The notes under the pieces: model-generated
Seen by the model: the letters and a program-made list of their open reading frames with translations, nothing else
What the model was told of the DNA's origin: nothing
Database searches by the model: none
Position numbers and translations under genes: made by a program
DNA from: Azadirachta indica
Taxonomy: Eukaryota > Streptophyta > Magnoliopsida > Sapindales > Meliaceae
Assembly (NCBI GenBank): GCA_022749755.1
Contig: CM040449.1
Coordinates: 9,371,657-9,435,656 of the forward strand
Direction of reading: 5' to 3'
Length of the DNA: 64,000 bases
Shown here: in pieces, positions 56,201 through 64,000 of the stretch
Numbering within the stretch: position 1 is the stretch's first letter
Layout of the letters: the number at the start of each line of letters is the position of its first letter

Positions 56201-56450
56201 TGTCATCTTTAGTAAACATGATTGGCGTGAAAGCCACTATAGGTAGTTTCGAAGCTCTTTCTGTGAAGTAAACTTCTTGATGGTGTCGGGATAAAGTAGA
56301 ACTTCTAACATAAGCTTTCCTTGCCCGATTAGAGTTTCCTACTAAAGTAGGTCCTCTTAAAATCAAGCTGACGAAATTTCTGTTCTAAGTCACCTAGGGT
56401 CTTGGCTATTCTCGGTCCCTTTATAAGTTTTCTCTTGTCTGCCTAACTCC

Positions 56451-57653
56451 TTAAGTTTTCCCCCTCACCTTGAGCAGGAATTTTTTCAAGTACCTATTAT
56501 CGATCAAATTTTGAATATGCTCCTTTAGATCAAAACAATCTGCTGTATTGTGTGCATAATCTTCATGAAAGTCACAATACTTCTTAGGATTTCTTTTGGA
56601 AGGTAGGGTGGCCAACTTGGGCAGCTTGGTCAAGAGACCTTTGCTCCTATGGCATAAAACACTTGTTCCCTTAACACATTTAGGGGATGGTAAGTTTGTA
56701 TAATGGCAAATTTTCTTCTTAGCAGATGAGACACTTCCCTTAGTGATGGCAATAGCTGGGGCCTTAATGCCTTTGGTTTTGACTGAAGTGGGCGCTTGTA
56801 AGGCAAGGGCGCTTTTTGGCTTTTTGGCTGACACGAGACAAATCTCTGCTAAAGAAGAAGGGCCTAGGTGGCCAAGCATCTTGTTTCTTATTCTCCTTCC
56901 CTTTTTCACTAAGATCTCAACCTTTTCTCTTTCCCTTTTTATGCTGTGCTTCTCTTCAATAGTTATTTGCTTTATGGCACGATCGTAGGCCTCCTTATAT
57001 GAAGTAGGCGGTCTCTACTCAAAGGATATCCACAAACGGCCAGTGTGGAGGCTGTACCAAAAGTTCCTGAAAGTTTCCAATTCTTCATAGACATTCATTT
57101 GCATCACCTCAATATGGCAACGCTTCACATACTCATAATGCAGCTCTTGCCCATTTTATTTAATGTATTAGAGAGAGAAGGGATTCTTGGTTGGCGGCTT
57201 GACCCCTTAAAAATGGCGTACAAATTTGCTAGCAAAAGTAGTGAAGTCTCTTATACTTTCTAACGGGAGCTTCTTGTACCATGTTCTGGCCGACCCACTT
57301 AAAGTAGTTGAAAACACCTTCCACATTATCTTATCGGGCACTCCTTGTACCAATATCAAATTCTAAAAAATTTCTACATAGGCTACTGGGTCTGATTACC
57401 CACTATAAGAGTCAAGCTGTGGCATCTTAAACTTTCTGGGCAAGGTAGCATTTTTTACCTGGTCAGAAAGGAGTGCACTGAAGTTACCTAAGATGTCGAG
57501 TGAGTTGGGTTCCCCCATGCTTGCTTTGAACTCCCTCATTTCTTCTTGCATGACAAGAAATTGTTTTTGCAAACATTCCATATAAAGGGATTTAAAGTTA
57601 TTACCTTCTCCTTGGCGTCTTGCCATCAAAGAGTACTTTGAATCACCGTACAT
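56451..57653 (-). pseudogene. Element B gag (degenerate)
   Basis: Minus-strand frames: 57653-57396 (LSDQVKNATLPRKFKMPQL, DSYSG), broken middle (LVQGVPDKIMWKVFS, ARTWYKKLPLESI, RPPTSYKEAYDRAIK) and 56909-56451 with a Cys-His unit YCDFHEDYAHNTADCFDLKE, the pattern of Tat-type gag. It ends in KKFLLKVRGK. Frameshifts separate the pieces. Confidence 0.85.
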
Positions 57654-58190
57654 AAGTCATTTAAGCTGATTCCTTACTTCCTCAAACCGGTTGCTAGCCG
57701 TCAAATGACGGTCGCTACAGTGACTTCTAAGTAGTTCTCGGGCACTGGTCTTTACTGGGATAGCCGTGGTTAAGCACCCTACTAATTAAGAGTGGTCAGT
57801 TCCACTTGAAAAATGTTGCCCCTAGGCTGATTCCTCAACTGTTTCGCTAGACTTCGAGGCGATGGTGGTGGTATAACCAAGTTGTCGCACAAATACTTCA
57901 TCAGATATTAGAAATGTGACCTGGTTTCAGCTAACTCTTTCACTTTGTTAGCTTTCTCGGCCTCCAAATCCTGGCTGGTTTCTGGCCTTTTTTTTTCCTT
58001 TCTTGCTGGGAGCTGGGTTTGGTGCTCTTTCATTCTAGCTTTCCACAAACTCATCCTAAGCTTGGTTGTGAGATGAATGACTGCCTTGATTCGGCTCCCA
58101 CACAACCTCTCTTCTAACTCTTCTTGGGGTTCTAGAGTTCGACATTTAACTTTTTTGATAGGCATGCAAGTTATAACGGGACCTTTCGTT
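57654..58190 (-). other. Element B 5' leader and gag start
   Basis: Between primer-binding site and gag. The minus-strand frame 58225-57908 is charged (KAVIHLTTKLRMSLWKARM, KEKKRPETSQDLEAEKANK) and may be the N-terminal gag region. No domain can be named. Confidence 0.45.
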
Positions 58191-58194
58191 CTAC

Positions 58195-58214
58195 ATCCCC
58201 ACAGACGGCGGTAC
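58195..58214 (-). other. Element B primer-binding site
   Basis: The minus strand reads GTACCGCCGTCTGTGGGGAT four bases inside the LTR end. It matches the TGGCGCCGTCTGTGGGGA-type primer site common in Tat-lineage elements. Confidence 0.7.
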
Positions 58215-58218
58215 TTTT

Positions 58219-59518
58219 GATACAATAAAATATCAACCCTGGTAAGATAGGATATTAGGTGAGCTAGTATTCAAACTAGAGATGGATGCCTAGTCAATAG
58301 TCTGAGCTCAACTTTTCACACTCATTCCAACTTCGTCTGAGCTCCAAGGAGTCCTTCTGAGATGGTTCTTCACATGTTTTTGAGTCACGAACCAAGATGT
58401 CATAGACCGTCCTCACCTCATATCTTCGCTGATCTTGATCCCAAATTGAATAAATCTTTCTGCAACAAAGAACATGGTCAAAGAGGGAACGACGAAGGTT
58501 TTCCGACGAGCCCACTCTAATGCTCAAGTCAGCAGCTTGAGGGAGTGAATTTGAGGTTCAACTTTAGTAGTTCACAATGACGTACACAAATAACTTCATG
58601 TAAAAAGGAGAAAACCAACAAAAATGCACATAAGGGACCCTAGAGTAAGATACTTATAACCCTTTTATGAGACAAGAACAGTGAATAATCCACAAAATAA
58701 CACCTACAATGAGTGTTTTAATGTTGTTTTAAGAGAAACTTACAAACAAACAAAGTCTCCTTCTTGTCTTCTAAAGTGAGAAAATGTATAGTAGCTTATT
58801 TTTTTTTTTTTAATGAGAGAGGAAAAAAATGAGACAAAACTAAGAGAAGACCCCTTTACCTTGAGAGAAGTGCCTTTATATATCTCACCTTTCTTGACTT
58901 GTGATTGGTTGAAAAAAGTACCCTACTTTCTCATGTTTGTGCCTTCCCACATTTTTACCATTTGAAACCTATCTTGGAGCCAAAATTATGAACACATGGT
59001 GAGTTGGGATTGGTCTTTATGACCGTATCCAAGATTACATGCCATATGGCATGATTTAATTTGAGTAGAAGATTACCTTATCTCTTAAATACACATAGCG
59101 GAATCCTATGTGTTTTTATATGTGGTCCCCCAAATACTGACAACATTAGGTAGGGTCCATTTTCAGCCTCCTATGAGTTGAATTGTCTTCCTATTTAGGT
59201 GGCTGTGTCAAGCAGCATTAGGTGATCCCCCCAAGTGACTTGAAAACATAGAAAACTTTTTTCATATTTTTAGAGACTGAATTGGGATAATTTTAGAGTA
59301 AGGTACACTTCTTTGTTTTCTTTTTGTTGACTATTGGTTATAAGATACGTGGCACCTTTTATGTGAACACCTTTTAAACTACTTGAAATTATTTCCCTGG
59401 TCAGTAGAGATCCCTTGTGAGGTGAGTTTTAACATAAGCGAATCGTCTCATGAGTGCCGATTAGAGCGTTGTAAGCTTGCGTACCGCCACGTGTCCAGCC
59501 TATTCTTACGCTATAACA
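58219..59518 (-). repeat. Element B 5' LTR (intact, 1300 bp)
   Basis: Ends TGATACAATAAAATATC and ..CTATAACA. A minus-strand TATA-like GATATATAAAGGC lies at about 58873-58885. Direct partner of the split left LTR. The frames 58294-58527 and 59383-59577 are chance. Confidence 0.9.
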
Positions 59519-59523
59519 TTAGA
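59519..59523. repeat. Target-site duplication TTAGA, right copy
   Basis: Identical to 35945-35949. Confidence 0.8.
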
Positions 59524-59741
59524 CAAATTTTATTCATTAAAGATTTTATTTTTATATTATTTAATTTAATAGCATAAATATTATAGATTATTATTTAGTA
59601 AACGAGATTTACAATTTTTTTTAATTTATTTTTTTAATCTTATAGAAAAAATTCTATTTTAGAAGAAGACGAACAAATAGCTCATGATAAGGAAATTTGT
59701 GAAACAATTTTAGGCAAAAAATCTTATTTTCTGTGAAATGT
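59524..59741 (+). pseudogene. Transposase_24-type gene, 3' exons
   Basis: Directly after element B's target duplication the interrupted exon would continue (CAAATTTTATTCATTAAAG). A later exon starts after the acceptor TCTTATAG (ending 59645) and reads NSILEEDEQIAHDKEICETI, LGKKSYFL, stop, NVLGHS. This is the C-terminal pattern of Transposase_24-type proteins (..EICE.VLG.RSGY..GLG.G). The TGA at about 59735 replaces an Arg/Lys-type codon. Shows that the gene of 16707-17364 and 35691-35797 extended across the element B insertion. Confidence 0.6.
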
Positions 59742-60879
59742 GTTGGGTCATTCTAATTCAATTATTAATAAAATAATATTTATACAAATTACTAATTGTG
59801 ATTGACATCATATTCTAAATTTCTCATTTTATATGTCAATATGAGTATTTAGAACTTTTGGTTAAATTATGATCTAAATGTAATTAATTTTTTTAATATA
59901 GTATTAAATTGCTATATTTTATTTGTGATTACTAAATAATAATTGTTGATTATTAAGATGATTTTTATCAATTGATTATTGTTATCCATTATTTTATTTT
60001 CATTGATTATTTTATAAAAAAATTAAATATTTATTTTTATTATGCTATTTTAACGATATGTGAAATAGTGACTTTACGTATGAAAAATTAATTTATTGTT
60101 ATTAAAAAATATAATAAATTCATTTATGTTATGAGATTTGATAAAAAATTAAAAATTGTTGATATCTATTCTTAATAATAAATTAAAAATTTGTAATGGT
60201 AGAAGTTAATTTTTGTTAAATACTTTAAATATGTATTTAAATCAATAAATTTAATATTTTCTAAAAATTTATATTAAGTTTAATAGAGACTATTGTAAAA
60301 TTAAATTATTATATAAACTTTTAAATCCTAAATTTAAAAATAACATGAATTGCCCCCACCATTCTATCTTTTCCTCATAATCACTTGTTGCCTATTCTAA
60401 GTAACAATGTTTTTCACAAATATAAAGTACTTGGATAGTTGTTAATATTATATACAAAATTTTTTATTTTTATAATTTTAACAACCTTTAGTATTGAATT
60501 TGTGATATTTGAGATTTTGTTCAATATATTCTTCATTTTAGAGAATTTGATATTATATAAAGTAATTTATACTTTTAAATAATTTAGATTATAAAGTTAT
60601 TTTATATCAATATAATAATTTTAAATTATTTTAAAAATTGTTAAAGATAAAATTATACGTAGAATATTATTAACGATAATAATAGTTATAAAATTTGGAT
60701 ATAATAAAATTATTTTTATCAATATAATAATTTTATTTTATTTAACTAGGCATTAAATATAATTTGTTTATATAATTCAATGTTAGTGGTCTAGTAGGAA
60801 TGTAATTTTCTATTGACTTCCCATGCTGTGATCGATTTTGGCTAATATTGAATTTTTTTGTTTTATTGACAAAACTCAA
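59742..60879. other. Very AT-rich intergenic DNA, no gene
   Basis: Long runs of AT-only sequence with no supported frame or repeat structure. Confidence 0.6.
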
Positions 60880-61205
60880 ATGGACCAAGTTAAATGAGCC
60901 CTTGGGCAGGCCAGATCAAATAAGGGCTTAACTCGGGCCTGCGGGCCAGCCCAAATATAGCCCATGTTTTCGCCCACACACAGGCTTGACACAGCTTAAC
61001 AAGCTAACCTGAGCACAGGCCTCTTACAACCTTTATGGGTTGGATTTAATGGGCCATGCTAGACTTATAAAATTTAAAGTGGACTCGATCTGGCTTGACA
61101 TAATTACTATGTTTGCTTAGGTCAATTTAGCACGTGAGCCCGTTTAAACTTAAATTTTGTTGATTGAGTCCAGTCAAGCTGCCTGACTTGTTTGCAACCT
61201 CTACT
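60880..61205. repeat. GGGCC/GGCTTGA-rich interspersed repeat
   Basis: Contains many GGCC, GGGCTTA, GCCCAAAT, GGCTTGAC and CACGTGAGCCCG words in both orientations. Its composition is sharply higher in GC than the flanks. A related, shorter stretch is at 13360-13560. This is a common fast-evolving plant repeat type; no coding capacity. Confidence 0.55.
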
Positions 61206-61214
61206 TATAAATTA

Positions 61215-61525
61215 TATTTAAAAATTTTTAAAATAAGTAAAAAATTTAAAAAATTAGAATAAAAATTTAAAATAGAACAAAATAATTAAAATTCATTGAT
61301 TGATGCACTCGGTTACTGGTCACAAAACCCAAATTGAAGCCCGAGTGATATTTGTGCTTAATTACCAAATATCCCTCCCGGAAAAAATTAAAATTGTACA
61401 AAACTCCCAGGAGTGTCAACATGCAAATAAACTGAATATGGGGGTAAAATGTTTAATTTTGGAAACTAAAGGGTAAATTTTGCAAATCCGATTGTTATTT
61501 AAACCAACCCTAACTAGGGTTTTAG
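61215..61525 (+). promoter_or_regulatory. RPL3 promoter with paired telo-box motifs
   Basis: 61506-61513 reads AACCCTAA and 61516-61525 AGGGTTTTAG, a direct and an inverted telo-box-like motif three bases apart. Telo-boxes are known elements of plant ribosomal-protein gene promoters. A TATA-like TTATTTAAA lies at 61494-61502. The transcription start is inferred near 61526 (TCTCTCAG...), typical of a pyrimidine-rich leader. Confidence 0.6.
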
Positions 61526-63750
<2,225 letters not shown>

Positions 63751-64000
63751 TCATACAAAGGAATCAAATTTTTGGCCATCATAGTTGAACTAGGTGATTT
63801 AAAACTTTATGCAATTTATCTGTTCTCTTTGGACAATTTTGAGCCTTTTGTTCTTGTTTTAATGGATTTGGAACTTTGTCGTGTGTTATTTATTTCAATT
63901 GAGGATTTTTAAATTTTGAATTACTATTAAACTGCTGCCCAGCTAGAGTATGGTTTGTTTGATTTCATATATTTATTTTCAAAGTCCAGGCAAGAATGTC
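63751..64000 (+). other. RPL3 3' untranslated region and downstream DNA
   Basis: U-rich trailer after the TGA. Possible far-upstream T/G-rich signals (TTTGTTCTTGTTTT, 63847). No canonical AATAAA is evident before 64000, so the 3' end is not fixed. Confidence 0.5.

Larger units (their letters stand above)
35950..59518 (-). mobile_element. Element B: Tat-type Ty3/gypsy retrotransposon, interrupted by element A
   Basis: Both LTRs can be reconstructed: right LTR 58219-59518 (1300 bp); left LTR 35950-36556 plus 47241-47956, split by element A. Perfect 5-bp target duplication TTAGA. On the minus strand: 5' LTR, primer-binding site (58195-58214), gag (57653-56451), protease, RT, RNase H, integrase (to about 52440), then an additional gene on the opposite strand (49023-51699), polypurine tract and 3' LTR. 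An extra ORF near the 3' end is known for the Tat lineage. Without element A the length is about 12.9 kb. All enzymatic domains are mutated. Confidence 0.85.

Overview
This is a 64-kb piece of a flowering-plant nuclear chromosome, most likely a eudicot. The evidence is the AT-rich sequence, GT-AG introns, plant-specific transposon lineages (Athila-type and Tat-type Ty3/gypsy, Ty1/copia, Mutator-like elements, a Transposase_24-type gene), and one intact plant housekeeping gene at the right edge: a six-exon gene (five coding exons) for ribosomal protein L3 (uL3, 389 aa). Everything left of about 60.9 kb is transposon-derived and heavily nested, and none of the transposon genes reads through intact.

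Layout. 1-7.8 kb: four copies of an LTR-like repeat in alternating orientation. Around and inside them lie a dead minus-strand Ty3/gypsy gag-protease (1.29-2.6 kb), the 3' end of a copia element with its 447-bp LTR (3.9-5.1 kb), and a 1.25-kb non-autonomous MULE with long terminal inverted repeats and a 9-bp target duplication (5.13-6.38 kb). Two repeat copies meet head to head in a roughly 100-bp-arm palindrome at 6.68-6.94 kb. 7.8-16 kb: decayed LTR sequence, including a probable 2.1-kb chromovirus-type solo LTR (10.35-12.43 kb).

16.7-59.7 kb: an old Transposase_24-type gene whose exons are now scattered over 43 kb. Its third intron holds an outer inverted-repeat-bounded insertion (17.47-35.42 kb). 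Inside that lies a 14.6-kb MULE (19.07-33.67 kb) with a MURA transposase on the plus strand, a DUF1985/Ulp1-like protease gene on the minus strand, and between them arrays of roughly 105-bp units carrying TTTCGATCA boxes. Its next splice acceptor was hit by a Tat-type retrotransposon (35.95-59.52 kb, TSD TTAGA). The left LTR of that element was in turn split by an Athila-type retrotransposon (36.56-47.24 kb). Remaining Transposase_24 coding sequence resumes at 59.52-59.74 kb.

Most notable content. The Athila-type element carries, between integrase and 3' LTR where such elements may hold an envelope-like ORF, two non-retroviral sense-strand reading frames: an unrecognised Cys-containing ORF (39.5-40.1 kb) and a full-length, intronless LOG-like sequence (cytokinin riboside 5'-monophosphate phosphoribohydrolase, 38.6-39.3 kb) with one in-frame stop. 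The Tat element carries a five-exon gene on the strand opposite to its gag-pol (49.0-51.7 kb).

60.9-64 kb: a GGCCC-rich repeat, then the RPL3 promoter with paired telo-box motifs, and RPL3 itself. All identifications were made by reading; no database search was run.
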